Assembly (NCBI RefSeq): GCF_042676045.1
Contig: NZ_JBHTJV010000026.1
Coordinates: 1 to 64,000 of the forward strand
Length of the DNA: 64,000 nucleotides
Direction: 5' to 3'
DNA from: Pseudahrensia aquimaris
Lineage (GTDB): Bacteria; Pseudomonadota; Alphaproteobacteria; Rhizobiales; Rhizobiaceae
In this document: piece after piece, positions 34,664 through 44,421 of the stretch
Position numbering within the stretch: the stretch's first letter is position 1
How the letters are laid out: each line of letters starts with the position of its first letter
Program-made: the position numbers and the translations under genes
Notes under the pieces: generated by a model
What the model was told of the DNA's origin: nothing
The model's input: the letters and a program-made list of their open reading frames with translations, nothing else
Database searches by the model: none

Positions 34664-37129
34664 ATGATCTTGAGACTGTTCTCATACCTGTTTGGCATCG
34701 GCGCTGTTGCGGTTTTAATCGTGGCAGCGGTTGTTGCGCTTTACGTTGGCAAATTGACAAACGAATTGCCCGATTATGAAGTGCTGAACAATTATGAGCC
34801 GCCTGTCACAACGCGCATACATGCTGCCGATGGCGATCTGATGGCTGAGTATGCACGCGAGCGCCGTCTTTATCTTCCGGTGCAGGTCATTCCCGAAATC
34901 GTCAAATCAGCGTTCATTTCTGCGGAAGACAAACGCTTCTACGAGCATTCCGGAGTCGATTTTCGCGCTTTGGCTTCTGCTGTCTACGATGCGGTCCTAT
35001 CCAAACTTTCCGGCAGTGATCGCCGCGCTCGTGGTGCTTCGGGAATTACGCAGCAGGTGGCGAAAAACTTCCTGCTTACATCCGATCGCACATTTGAGCG
35101 CAAGGCCAAGGAAATGCTGCTCGCACGCCGCATCGAGAGCGCCTATTCCAAAGACAAGATTCTAGAATTGTATCTCAACGAAATCAATTTCGGCTACGGC
35201 TCTTATGGCATTGCCGGTGCGGCCCTTGGCTATTTTGGCAAGACCGTCGGACAACTCAAGATTCATGAAATGGCATACCTCGCGGCGCTGCCGAAGGGGC
35301 CGAACAATTACCACCCGTTCCGCAACACCGAGGCTGCTATTGAGCGACGGAATTACGTGCTCGAACGGATGCATATCAATGGTTACATATCAAAACAGGA
35401 ATACGAAGACGCCAAAGCGCTTCCTCTGGGCGTGAAGCCACGCTCGGCGAACGTTTATGTTGAATCGTCAGAATATTTCTCCGAGGAAGTGCGCCGCGAA
35501 ATTATCGAACGCTATGGCACCGACACGCTTTACGAAGGCGGCCTGTCAGTGCGCAGCACGCTGAACCCCAAACTGCAAAAACTGGCCACTAAGGCCTTGA
35601 GCAAGGGTCTGATCAACTACGACCGCAAAACAGGCTATCACGGTCCGTTTGCCAAGATCGATATGGCGAACGACTGGGGTGAAGAGTTGGCAAAGGTTTC
35701 TTCCCTGCGGGACGTTCGTGATTGGGATGTGGCAGTTGTCCTGAGTGCTGCCGATGAGACCGTCACAATAGGTCTGAAGCCAGATCGACTGCCCAGTGGT
35801 CGTATCGCGGAAGAGCGCGATGAGGCCACTTTGGAACTCGCAGACATGGAGTGGGCAAAGAAGGTCAATCTGAAAGGCGAGCCTTCACGCAACGCAAAAA
35901 CCGCGGACGAAATCTTCACGCCGGGCGATGTCGTGCTGGTATCCAAAAAGGCGAGTGGTGGCTACAAGCTCGAGCAGGTGCCTGAAGTTGGTGGCGCTCT
36001 TGTCGCAATGGACCCTCACACAGGCCGCGTTTTGGCGATGGTTGGTGGCTTCTCGTTTGCCAACTCCCAGTTCAATCGCGCAACGCAGGCCAACCGCCAG
36101 CCGGGTTCAGCCTTCAAGCCGTTTGTTTATGCTGCGGCGCTTGATAATGGTTACACGCCGTCTTCGGTTGTTCTGGATGGTCCGATCAAGATCAATCAGG
36201 GCGGCACGCTGGGTATTTGGGAGCCCAAAAATTATTCCGGCAAATATGCCGGCCCGCAGACACTGCGTCTTGGCATCGAAAATTCGCGCAATCTGATGAC
36301 CGTGCGCCTCGCCAACGACATGGGAATGCCGCTGGTTTCCGCTTACGCTCAACGCTTTGGCATTTACGACAAGCCCATTGCAGGCCTCGCGTCATCGCTC
36401 GGTTCTCGCGAGACCACGGTAATGAAAATGGTCGCGGCTTATTCGGTGCTGGCCAACGGCGGCAAACAGATCAAGCCTTCGCTTATCGACCGCATACAAG
36501 ACCGTTACGGCAAAACGATATACAAGCACGACGAGCAGCTTTGCTCAGCCTGCGAAGCAAGCCAGTGGCGCAACCAGGAAGAACCGGAAATCATCGACAC
36601 CCGCGAGCAGGTGCTTGATCCGATGACGGCCTATCAAATCACTTCAATGATGGAAGGTGTTGTCCAGCGTGGCACGGCCAAGAGCGTCTCAGAACTGGGC
36701 GTGCCAATCGCCGGTAAAACGGGCACCACCAACGAAGAGCGCGATGCATGGTTCGTTGGCTACTCGCCTGATCTGGTTGTGGGAGTCTTCGTCGGATATG
36801 ATCGCCCAACGCCGATGGGCAAGGGCAATACGGGGGGCGGTTTGGCCGCGCCGATCTTTGTTGATTTCATGAAGGATGCGCTGAGTGAAACATCAGCCAT
36901 CGACTTCCGTGTGCCAACCGGCGTCAAGCTCTATCCAATCGCTGTGAAGACTGGTCTGCTGGCAAAAGCTGGCAATCCCGGTGTCATTATGGAAGCCTTT
37001 AAGCCCGGCACGGAGCCGCCAAACCGCGCGACGGTTATCGGCTTTAAGACTGACATGCTGCGGGGCAAGCTACGCGCAACCAAAGCGGCTGAAGAGGCTG
37101 TGAAAAAGGGAACAGGTGGCCTTTTCTAG
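34664..37129 (+). CDS. mrcA: Bifunctional penicillin-binding protein 1A
   Basis: An 821-residue class A PBP. One N-terminal membrane segment is followed by the GT51 glycosyltransferase domain, with SAEDKRFYEHSGVDFRALAS near residues 85-104 and GASGITQQVAKNFLLT. An OB-like insert follows. The transpeptidase domain has its three motifs: SAFK in RQPGSAFKPFVYA (Ser near 482), SRN in ENSRNLMTVR, and KTGTTNEERDAWFVGY (KTG near 684). It polymerises and cross-links peptidoglycan. A TTGACA hexamer at 34516 in the 169-bp upstream gap may be its -35 box. Its location after amiC groups two cell-wall genes. Confidence 0.96.
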   Translation: MILRLFSYLFGIGAVAVLIVAAVVALYVGKLTNELPDYEVLNNYEPPVTTRIHAADGDLMAEYARERRLYLPVQVIPEIVKSAFISAEDKRFYEHSGVDFRALASAVYDAVLSKLSGSDRRARGASGITQQVAKNFLLTSDRTFERKAKEMLLARRIESAYSKDKILELYLNEINFGYGSYGIAGAALGYFGKTVGQLKIHEMAYLAALPKGPNNYHPFRNTEAAIERRNYVLERMHINGYISKQEYEDAKALPLGVKPRSANVYVESSEYFSEEVRREIIERYGTDTLYEGGLSVRSTLNPKLQKLATKALSKGLINYDRKTGYHGPFAKIDMANDWGEELAKVSSLRDVRDWDVAVVLSAADETVTIGLKPDRLPSGRIAEERDEATLELADMEWAKKVNLKGEPSRNAKTADEIFTPGDVVLVSKKASGGYKLEQVPEVGGALVAMDPHTGRVLAMVGGFSFANSQFNRATQANRQPGSAFKPFVYAAALDNGYTPSSVVLDGPIKINQGGTLGIWEPKNYSGKYAGPQTLRLGIENSRNLMTVRLANDMGMPLVSAYAQRFGIYDKPIAGLASSLGSRETTVMKMVAAYSVLANGGKQIKPSLIDRIQDRYGKTIYKHDEQLCSACEASQWRNQEEPEIIDTREQVLDPMTAYQITSMMEGVVQRGTAKSVSELGVPIAGKTGTTNEERDAWFVGYSPDLVVGVFVGYDRPTPMGKGNTGGGLAAPIFVDFMKDALSETSAIDFRVPTGVKLYPIAVKTGLLAKAGNPGVIMEAFKPGTEPPNRATVIGFKTDMLRGKLRATKAAEEAVKKGTGGLF

Positions 37130-37149
37130 CCGACTTTAAGCGAACAGGC

Positions 37150-37932
37150 TTAAGCTGCATAGTCGATCCAGACCGGCACATGGTCGGACGGCTTTTCCCA
37201 ATCGCGGACGAACTTATCGACCTCGCAACTGCGGAGTTTGGGCGAGGCTTCCGGCGACATGAGCAGATGATCAATCCGTATGCCGTGGTTCTTTGGCCAA
37301 GCACCTGCTTGATAATCCCAGAACGTATAGACACCCGGCGCATCTTCACAGGCGCGCAAAGCCTCTACGAAACCGAGATGGCACAGCGCGTCGAATTTTG
37401 ATCGGCTTTCCGCGCGGAACAGCGCATCGCCCTCCCACGCTTTCGGATCATAGCAATCGTGCGGCTGGGGGATCACGTTGTAGTCACCGGCCAGAATGAG
37501 CGGCTCTTCCAGCGCCATCCGTTCAGTCGCCCATGCGTGAAGGCGGTCCATCCACGCCAGCTTGTAAGAAAACTTCTCGCTCTCGACCGGATTTCCGTTG
37601 GGAAGATACAGCGACACGACACGCAACGGACCTGATGGTGTTGAGAACAGCCCTTCGATAAACCTTGCCTGCTCATCGCTGTCATCGCCCGGCAGACCCC
37701 GATTGACCTCTTCGAACGGCAGTTTGGAAAGCAGGGCCACACCGTTGAAGCCCTTCTGGCCGTGTGTCTGGACGTTGTATCCCAGCGCCTCGATCTCCGC
37801 TCCGGGGAAGGCTTCGTCCACCGACTTGATTTCCTGCAAGCAGGCTATGTCCGGTGACGTCTGTTTCAGCCACTCAATCAGCACGTCATGGCGTGCCTTG
37901 ATGCCGTTGATGTTCCATGTCGCGATTTTCAT
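37150..37932 (-). CDS. xthA: Exodeoxyribonuclease III
   Basis: A 260-residue protein of the ExoIII/Ape1 family. It starts MKIATWNINGIKARHDVLIE, with the metal ligand Glu in IACLQEIKSVDEAFP. Further motifs are LILAGDYNVIPQPHD and the C-terminal GIRIDHLLMS and KPSDHVPVWIDYA, which contain the catalytic Asp and His. It cuts abasic sites in DNA repair. It converges with mrcA and lies 5 bp after the ABC permease gene on the same strand, so it may be read from the transporter transcript. Confidence 0.94.
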   Translation of the reverse strand: MKIATWNINGIKARHDVLIEWLKQTSPDIACLQEIKSVDEAFPGAEIEALGYNVQTHGQKGFNGVALLSKLPFEEVNRGLPGDDSDEQARFIEGLFSTPSGPLRVVSLYLPNGNPVESEKFSYKLAWMDRLHAWATERMALEEPLILAGDYNVIPQPHDCYDPKAWEGDALFRAESRSKFDALCHLGFVEALRACEDAPGVYTFWDYQAGAWPKNHGIRIDHLLMSPEASPKLRSCEVDKFVRDWEKPSDHVPVWIDYAA

Positions 37933-37937
37933 GAGAC

Positions 37938-38702
37938 TCAGCTTTCCGAGCGTTCAGCCCATCCGGCGAAGATTTTCTCCAGAAAGACGACTATATAATA
38001 AAGCGCGATCCCGAGTATCGCCAACGCAATAAGCACGGCGAACATGAGCGGATAGTCCGCGTTGATCTTGCCGGAATCAAATAGGTGTCCAAGCCCTTTG
38101 CCGTGCGGCTCAACAATTTCCATCAGATTTGTGCCGATGAAAGCAAGCGTGACGGCAACTTTCAACGCACCAAAAAATTCTGGCAGCGTTTTCGGGAGGG
38201 CGATTTTGCGGAAAATCGTAAGACGGCTCGCACCGAGAGAGCGCAGGATATCGCGGTATTCCGGCTCAAGCGTCGACAATCCGATGGAGATGGAAACGGC
38301 AATAGGAAAGAAAGAGATCAAGAAGGCAATGAGCACCGTGTTGAAATCGTGCTGGCCGACAAACATCAACGCGATTACGGGAACGACAGTGGCTTTTGGA
38401 ATCGCGTTGAAACCCACCAGCAGCGGATAAAGCCCCTCGCGGGCGATGCGCGAAAAGCCCATGACCATTCCTATGGCTAGACCGAAAACGACAGCAAGCA
38501 GCAGCCCGGCCACCGTGCGCCAGAGCGTCTCCCAGCCGTATTCGAGGAACAACCAACGGTATTGATAGAAAGACGGACCGAGGTCAGACGGTGAGGCCAT
38601 TTTGTAGTTTGGCCAATCGTTGACCCAAACCAGCCATTCCCAAAAAGCCACAAAAAGCGCGATGGCAAACAGCGGAATGGCGATTTTGCGGAAAGTGTTC
38701 AT
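37938..38702 (-). CDS. ABC transporter permease, SsuC/TauC family
   Basis: A 254-residue inner-membrane protein with about six hydrophobic segments. It has the EAA-type loop SLGASRLTIFRKIALPKTLPEFF in shortened view as LGASRLTIFRKIALPKTLP near residues 155-173, which docks on the ATPase. Family members import nitrate, sulfonates, taurine or thiamine precursors. It overlaps the ATPase gene by 4 bp and is the last of the three transporter genes. Confidence 0.93.
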   Translation of the reverse strand: MNTFRKIAIPLFAIALFVAFWEWLVWVNDWPNYKMASPSDLGPSFYQYRWLFLEYGWETLWRTVAGLLLAVVFGLAIGMVMGFSRIAREGLYPLLVGFNAIPKATVVPVIALMFVGQHDFNTVLIAFLISFFPIAVSISIGLSTLEPEYRDILRSLGASRLTIFRKIALPKTLPEFFGALKVAVTLAFIGTNLMEIVEPHGKGLGHLFDSGKINADYPLMFAVLIALAILGIALYYIVVFLEKIFAGWAERSES

Positions 38703-39499
38703 GCAGCGACCTCATCGGAAGCGCGGCCCTGCGCGACTTGGATTTGGTGGCGCAGATCGGCCAGCATATCGACTGACTTCTTGGTGTAGAGGTCTTCCAG
38801 CGTTCGGTTGTCGCCAAGTTTCACATCCAGCACATATTGGGTGCGGGCAGGGCGGGCGGACAGCACAATCACTTGATCGGCCAAAAAGACGGATTCGCGC
38901 AGATCGTGGGTAATCAGCAGGCAGGTAAATTCTTCCTCACGGCGCAATTCGTGCATGATCTGCCACAAGTCTTCGCGGGTGAAGGCATCGAGAGCGCCGA
39001 AAGGTTCGTCCAAAATAAGCACCTCAGGACGGTGGACCAGCGACCGACAAAGCGAAGCGCGTTGGCGCATGCCGCCGGAGAGTTCCGACGGACGCTTGTC
39101 CTCAAAGCCTTCAAGCCCGACGAGCGCCAGCAGTTCGCGCGCACGGTCTTCTCGCTGCTTTTGGTTGAGCGATGTTTTCACGATTTCCAGCGGCAACAGC
39201 ACATTGTCCAAAATGGTGCGCCACTCCAGCAGCACCGGGTTTTGGAAGGCCATGCCAACAGTTGAGCGCGGGGACTTTACAATGTTGCCACCAAGCCAGA
39301 CTTCGCCCTCTTGCGGGATCATCAGGCCGGAGACGAGGCGGGTGAGTGTGGACTTGCCGCAACCGGATGGGCCGACAACAGCCACGAAACTGCCTTTCTC
39401 GATTTTAAGCGACAGCTTGTCGAGAACGTGGAGCGGGCCGGAATCGGTGTCGAAAGTGTGGCTGACGTCGCGCAGCTCAATATGAGATGTATTTTCCAT
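38699..39499 (-). CDS. ABC transporter ATP-binding protein, SsuB/TauB family
   Basis: A 266-residue ATPase. Walker A is VGPSGCGKSTLTRLV near residues 42-56, the signature LSGGMRQRASLCRSLVHRP lies near residue 140, and Walker B LILDEPFGALDAFTRED follows. The D-loop and the H-loop (LLITHDLRESVFLAD) are intact. It powers the permease encoded next. It lies 56 bp after the binding-protein gene, with a strong hairpin in that gap. Confidence 0.95.
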   Translation of the reverse strand: MENTSHIELRDVSHTFDTDSGPLHVLDKLSLKIEKGSFVAVVGPSGCGKSTLTRLVSGLMIPQEGEVWLGGNIVKSPRSTVGMAFQNPVLLEWRTILDNVLLPLEIVKTSLNQKQREDRARELLALVGLEGFEDKRPSELSGGMRQRASLCRSLVHRPEVLILDEPFGALDAFTREDLWQIMHELRREEEFTCLLITHDLRESVFLADQVIVLSARPARTQYVLDVKLGDNRTLEDLYTKKSVDMLADLRHQIQVAQGRASDEVAA

Positions 39500-39520
39500 C
39501 CTTGGAAATCAGGTCAAAGA

Positions 39521-39545
39521 AAAGGCGGGGTCAAGCCCCGCCTTT
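39521..39545 (-). terminator. Intercistronic hairpin, likely attenuator or partial terminator
   Basis: On the minus strand a perfect 10-bp stem (AAAGGCGGGG at 39521-39530 paired with 39536-39545) with a 5-nt loop is followed by TTTCTTT-like sequence. It lies 10 bp after the binding-protein stop codon. Such a hairpin would let many transcripts end after the binding-protein gene or protect their 3' ends. Confidence 0.7.
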
Positions 39546-39555
39546 CCTGATCTGA

Positions 39556-40572
39556 CTATTTCAACATCAAACTGCCGTCTGTCGGTAGATATTCGTCTGT
39601 ATAGATCGCATCCAGCGATGGCTGGTTCTTGAACTCGTAGTTTTCGCCAATCTGAACCATGGCTTTTTCCATTCGTGCAGGGTCTATTTTGCCCATGCCG
39701 TTGGCCATCGTGTAGTCGGTGACCACGTTGGCGTCGATTGCGAGTTGCAAGCGCCGTTGTTCCAGCGCCACGTCCATTGCCGGATTGCGTTTGGCAATGG
39801 CTTCCGCGCCCATTTTCGGATCGGCAATCACATCTTTCCAGCCTTTGGCAACCGCACGCAGGAAGCCCGTGACCAACTCTTTGTTGGCGGCAGCAAACTC
39901 TGTGTTCACGATGATGGCATTGCCGTAGAGGCTCAGGCCGTTATCGGCCATCAGGATCACTTTGATATCGTCTTCCGGCACGCCGAGACGCACGAGGTTG
40001 AGATAGCTTGAGAACGAAAAGCCGGTGATCGCATCCACATTGCCCTCAGCCAGCATTGGCTCGCGGGTGGGGAAGCCAACCGGTTCCACCTTGATCTTGG
40101 ACATATCCAGACCATTGGCTTTCGCAAATGCGGGGAACTGCGCCCAGGCGCCGTCCGGCGGCGGCGCGCCCAGTGTCTTGCCTTCGAGGTCTTTGACAGT
40201 TGACACACCCTGCGATGCGCGGCCCACGACTGCAAATGGTGGCTTGTCGTATACCATCATAACGGCTTTGACGGGCGCGGTCGGGTTCTGATCCAGAAAT
40301 TTCACCAGACTGTTGATATCAGCAAAGCCGATCGGAAACGCGCCAGTGGCGACCTTTGGGATAGCGTCCAGAGAGCCTTTGCCTGCGGAGACTTCTACAT
40401 CCAAACCTTCGGCAGCGAAGTGGCCGTTGTCGATGGCTGCAAAATAAGCGGCACTTGGGCCTTCAAATTTCCAGTCCAGCGCAAATGGCACTTTTTTGGA
40501 ATGGCTGCCGGCAATGGCGCCGGAAGTCAGCGTGGCCGCGACAGCCAACGATAGAGCTAGTTTCTTCAGCAT
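39556..40572 (-). CDS. NMT1/ThiY/SsuA-type periplasmic substrate-binding protein
   Basis: A 338-residue protein. The signal peptide is MLKKLALSLAVAATLTSGAI with cleavage near AIA-GS. The mature start VPFALDWKFEGPSAAYFAAI matches the DW.....H.....A pattern of NMT1/THI5-like binding proteins. The later GLDVEVSAGKGSLDAIPKVA, KDLEGKTLGAPPPDGAWAQF and VDAITGFSFSSYLN segments also fit. The substrate is open: hydroxymethylpyrimidine-like compounds, taurine, sulfonates or nitrate are all possible. No thiamine genes or TPP riboswitch were seen nearby. It is the promoter-proximal gene of the transporter operon. Confidence 0.92.
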   Translation of the reverse strand: MLKKLALSLAVAATLTSGAIAGSHSKKVPFALDWKFEGPSAAYFAAIDNGHFAAEGLDVEVSAGKGSLDAIPKVATGAFPIGFADINSLVKFLDQNPTAPVKAVMMVYDKPPFAVVGRASQGVSTVKDLEGKTLGAPPPDGAWAQFPAFAKANGLDMSKIKVEPVGFPTREPMLAEGNVDAITGFSFSSYLNLVRLGVPEDDIKVILMADNGLSLYGNAIIVNTEFAAANKELVTGFLRAVAKGWKDVIADPKMGAEAIAKRNPAMDVALEQRRLQLAIDANVVTDYTMANGMGKIDPARMEKAMVQIGENYEFKNQPSLDAIYTDEYLPTDGSLMLK

Positions 40573-40699
40573 GGATGATTTCTCCAGTATCCCGCGTGTG
40601 TCGGGGATATAGGAAAGGAACCCTGACCAATTGACAAGGCATCATGCTGATAAAATTTAGGCAAACCGTCGCAGCGCACAATTTTTGTGCGATTTTCGC

Positions 40700-41053
40700 T
40701 TAAATCGAAAAACTGGTTCCGCAGCCGCAACTGGCTGTCGCGTTGGGGTTTTTGATCTGGAACGATTGGCCCATCAGATCGTCTACGAAGTCGATGACGG
40801 AATCTTCCATATATTCCAGCGAAATCGGGTCGATTACGACGGTTGCGCCCTCGGTGGCGATTACGATGTCATTTTCGGTTGTAGCGTCCACCAAATCGAA
40901 TTTATACGAAAAGCCGGAACAACCCCCGCCTTCAACGGACACGCGCAGGGCTTTCTTACCCGGTTCACCCGACAAAATTTTCGCCACGCGCTTTGCGGCG
41001 GCTTGCGAAACCGAAACGCCTTTCGTGTCAATTGCTGTGTCAGCGGTTGTCAT
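40700..41053 (-). CDS. erpA: Iron-sulfur cluster insertion protein, ErpA/IscA family
   Basis: The ATG at 41051-41053 gives 117 residues; the frame opens at 41101 but the upstream part is not family-like. The three conserved cysteines are present: one in VEGGGCSGFSYKFDL near residue 50 and two in the C-terminal ASCGCGTSFSI. These A-type carriers hand Fe-S clusters to target enzymes. ErpA is preferred from length and sequence, but IscA and SufA are close. It is divergent from dgt. Confidence 0.88.
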   Translation of the reverse strand: MTTADTAIDTKGVSVSQAAAKRVAKILSGEPGKKALRVSVEGGGCSGFSYKFDLVDATTENDIVIATEGATVVIDPISLEYMEDSVIDFVDDLMGQSFQIKNPNATASCGCGTSFSI

Positions 41054-41229
41054 GAGCCTTGTCCTGTCGAGACGTTGAGGGAAAGCGAAGCATTTCGGCA
41101 TCGCTTTGCTGCGATGAAGATGTAGGAAGCTGAAAGGGTAACGTCAATTGCGCAACACACGCTGGCTGGCAAGAAGCGGTCACTTCGCTTAAATCAGTGC
41201 ACACACTGAGCTGAGGGAATCGCCACGCT

Positions 41230-42465
41230 ATGCTCGATCCTGTTCTGACCGATTTGCGTCGAACCGCCGGGGGCAGGGCGCTTGCGCCCTATGCAGCCCA
41301 AGCGGACCTGTCGCGGGGGCGCTTGATCGACGAGCCTGCCAGCGCCACCCGCACCGATTTCCAGCGCGACCGCGACCGCATTATCCATTCTGACGCCTTC
41401 CGGCGCTTGAAACACAAAACACAGGTGTTCATTCAAGCGGATGGCGATCATTTTCGCACGCGGCTCACCCACACGATTGAGGTTGCGCAAATTGCACGCG
41501 CTCTGGCCCGAGCGCTCAAGGCCGACGAGGATCTCGCAGAAGCCTTGGCGCTGGTGCATGACTTTGGTCACACGCCGTTCGGTCATGCGGGTGAGCGAGT
41601 GCTGGAGAATAAGCTGAAAACCTTCGGCGGTTTCGAGCACAATGCCCAAAGCCTGCGCATCGTTACCCAACTGGAGCGCGGTTATGCAGGCTTTGATGGG
41701 CTGAACCTGACTTGGGAAACGCTGGAAGGCTTGGTGAAGCACAATGGCCCACTCACCGATGCCGATGGTGACGGACTTGATGGCCCTGTGCCTACGGCCA
41801 TCGAAGCCTACAATACCAAGAGCGATCTGTGGCTGTGGTCGTGGCCATCGGTGGAGGCACAATGCGCGGCGATTGCAGACGACATTGCCTATAACAGTCA
41901 TGATATTGATGACGCCCTGCGTGCGGGCCTGTTCATGCTCGATGACGTTGCTGAAGTTCCGTTATGCGCTGCAATATTAGAGAGTGTCAGAGCGCAGCAT
42001 CCCGACCTTGAACCTTCGCGCATGCGTCACGAACTTGTCCGGCGGCAAATCACGTTGATGATTGAAGATGTTCTGCGCGAATCTCTCGGTCGTATAACGC
42101 AGAGTGGCGTTGATGATGCTGATGCAGTGCGTCGCCTGGACTATCCGCTGGTCAGCTTTTCCAGCGGCATGGCCCAACAGGAGCAGGAATTGAAAGCCTT
42201 TCTCTTCGCTCGCATGTATCGTGCCCCTTTGGTTATGGACCACGTGGAAAAGGCACAGAGCGTCGTGTCGGACCTTTTCGACCGCTATCTGGAAGATCCA
42301 AGCGCCATGCCCCAAACGCCTGAATGGCAGATGATTGGCCTCGATGATGCCGCTCAGGCTAATCTTGTGGCGGACTATATCGCCGGAATGACCGATCGTT
42401 ATGCCTTGCGCGCCCATAGAAAACTGTTTCCTGAAAGCCCCGTGGCCCAAGCACTTCTAGACTAG
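41230..42465 (+). CDS. dgt: Deoxyguanosinetriphosphate triphosphohydrolase-like protein
   Basis: A 411-residue HD-domain phosphohydrolase. The metal ligands are seen in FRTRLTHTIEVAQIARALAR and ALVHDFGHTPFGHAGE, where the His-Asp pair gives the family its name. The segment DAFRRLKHKTQVF in the N-terminal part is also typical of type 2 dNTPases. It removes triphosphate from dNTPs and thereby affects the nucleotide pool. The 72-bp gap to argS suggests a common transcript. Confidence 0.94.
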   Translation: MLDPVLTDLRRTAGGRALAPYAAQADLSRGRLIDEPASATRTDFQRDRDRIIHSDAFRRLKHKTQVFIQADGDHFRTRLTHTIEVAQIARALARALKADEDLAEALALVHDFGHTPFGHAGERVLENKLKTFGGFEHNAQSLRIVTQLERGYAGFDGLNLTWETLEGLVKHNGPLTDADGDGLDGPVPTAIEAYNTKSDLWLWSWPSVEAQCAAIADDIAYNSHDIDDALRAGLFMLDDVAEVPLCAAILESVRAQHPDLEPSRMRHELVRRQITLMIEDVLRESLGRITQSGVDDADAVRRLDYPLVSFSSGMAQQEQELKAFLFARMYRAPLVMDHVEKAQSVVSDLFDRYLEDPSAMPQTPEWQMIGLDDAAQANLVADYIAGMTDRYALRAHRKLFPESPVAQALLD

Positions 42466-42537
42466 AAAGCCCAAACCGTTTATCGGGCGCCAACACGCAA
42501 TTATCGAGGCCCGGCAGCGCCGGAACCATAGAATTCG

Positions 42538-44301
42538 ATGAACAATCTCTTTTCTGCCTTCGAGCAACGCATCAGAAAAATTGCGCAAGACGCAGATTTT
42601 GCCCGAGATATTGAGCTTGACCTATCGCGAGTGACTGTCGAGACGCCTCGCGACCCGTCCCATGGCCATTTTGCAACGAACGCTGCAATGGTTTTGTCCA
42701 AACAGGTTGGCAAAAATCCTCGTGAATTGGCGCAAGCCTTGGTTGAAGCGATCGTCGAGGAACCCAGCGTCATCAGCGCCGACATCGCTGGGCCAGGATT
42801 CATCAACATCCGTTTCGATGATGCCTATTGGAGCAACCATCTTGAAGTGATCCTCAAGGCTGGAAAATCGTATGGCGGTGGCGAAACAAGCAAGGGTGAG
42901 AAGGTCAATGTGGAATACGTTTCCGCAAACCCGACCGGCCCCATGCATGTGGGTCATTGCCGAGGCGCGGTGGTGGGCGACGCACTGGCCAATCTGCTGG
43001 CGTTTGCAGGCTACGACGTCACCCGCGAATACTACACCAACGATGCTGGCGGTCAGATCGAGGTTCTCGCCCGTTCCGTCTTCCTGAGATACCGCGAGGC
43101 GCTTGGCGAAGATATCGGGCCTATGCCGGAAGGGCTCTACCCTGGTGATTATCTGGTGCCGCTTGGCCAAAAGCTGGCCGAAGTTCACGGCGATGCACTT
43201 ACCAAGATGGACGAGGACGAATGGCTGCCGCTGGTTAAGGACGCAGCCATCGACGCGATGATGGACCTCATCCGCGCAGACCTTGCCGCCCTTGGCGTTG
43301 AACATCAGGTCTTCTTTTCTGAACGCAGCCTGCATGAGACTGTTGGTAACAAGAGCAAAATCAGCGAAACCATAGCCACGTTGGAGGATATGGATCTCGT
43401 CTACAAAGGCACGCTGCCACCTCCCAAAGGTGCGGTGCCGGACGATTGGGAAGACCGGGAACAATTGCTGTTCCGCTCCACAAGCGTTGGCGACGATGTT
43501 GACCGTGCGCTGATGAAATCAAACGGCGAATACACCTACTTTGCCGCCGATATTGCCTATTTCCGCGATAAATTCGAACGCGGCTTCAGAGAGATGATTT
43601 TCATTTTGGGTGCCGATCATGGTGGCTACGTCAAGCGGATGGAGGCTTTGGGCCGGGCTATTTCCGGTGGCAAGGCGAAGGTTACCATTCGCTTGTGCCA
43701 ATTGGTGAAGCTCTACCGCAACGGCGAGCCGTTCAAAATGTCGAAGCGGTCCGGCGACTTCGTCACACTGCGTGAAGTGGTCGATGAAGTGGGCCGCGAT
43801 GCTGTTCGCTTCATGATGCTCTATCGCAAGAATGACGCGCCGCTGGATTTTGATTTTGCCAAGGTGACTGAGCAGTCAAAAGACAACCCTGTATTTTACG
43901 TTCAATACGCCCATGCCCGTGTGCGCTCTGTTTTTCGTCAGGCAAAATCGGACATGCCCGATCTCGACAGCAGCGACGCGGCAATCGCAAATGCCGATCT
44001 GTCACAACTGACGGACGAGGGTGAAGCGACGCTCATTCGAAAGATGGCGGAGTATCCGCGCATTATCGATGCCGCTGCCCGCGCACACGAACCTCACCGG
44101 CTGGCGTTTTACCTCTATGAACTGGCAAGCCTGCTCCATGCTCAATGGAACCGAGGCCGCGACGTTCCCGCCTTACGCTTTATTAACCAAGAAAATGCAT
44201 CCTTGACACTTGCAAGACTGGCGCTCGTGAAAGCGGTGGCCGGTGTGCTTGCAAGTGGACTTGAGGTGATTGGCGTGGATGCGCCTGAAGAAATGCGGTG
44301 A
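42538..44301 (+). CDS. argS: Arginyl-tRNA synthetase
   Basis: A 587-residue class I synthetase. The N-terminal Add-1 domain precedes the HIGH-like motif HVGH in SANPTGPMHVGHCRGAVVGD near residues 129-148. The KMSKS-equivalent is KMSKRSGDFVTLREV near residue 400. The C-terminal DALR anticodon-binding domain ends with LARLALVKAVAGVLASGLEV. It charges tRNA-Arg. It heads the conserved block that continues through SPOR, nagZ, scpAB and tat. Confidence 0.97.
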   Translation: MNNLFSAFEQRIRKIAQDADFARDIELDLSRVTVETPRDPSHGHFATNAAMVLSKQVGKNPRELAQALVEAIVEEPSVISADIAGPGFINIRFDDAYWSNHLEVILKAGKSYGGGETSKGEKVNVEYVSANPTGPMHVGHCRGAVVGDALANLLAFAGYDVTREYYTNDAGGQIEVLARSVFLRYREALGEDIGPMPEGLYPGDYLVPLGQKLAEVHGDALTKMDEDEWLPLVKDAAIDAMMDLIRADLAALGVEHQVFFSERSLHETVGNKSKISETIATLEDMDLVYKGTLPPPKGAVPDDWEDREQLLFRSTSVGDDVDRALMKSNGEYTYFAADIAYFRDKFERGFREMIFILGADHGGYVKRMEALGRAISGGKAKVTIRLCQLVKLYRNGEPFKMSKRSGDFVTLREVVDEVGRDAVRFMMLYRKNDAPLDFDFAKVTEQSKDNPVFYVQYAHARVRSVFRQAKSDMPDLDSSDAAIANADLSQLTDEGEATLIRKMAEYPRIIDAAARAHEPHRLAFYLYELASLLHAQWNRGRDVPALRFINQENASLTLARLALVKAVAGVLASGLEVIGVDAPEEMR

Positions 44302-44421
44302 CGATACTGGTAATTTTGCCGTATTCGTGATGCACTCAATGTCCACTTGAAGAGAGCAGGGTGCAAACCTTGCGTCCCGGAACCCGGCAGTTAAGCTGGT
44401 CACGAGTACAGGTGTACGAAC

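Noticed and set aside
40573..40699. TPP riboswitch before the NMT1-like binding-protein gene
   Set aside because: The conserved CUGAGA and ACCUGA elements are not present in the upstream region.
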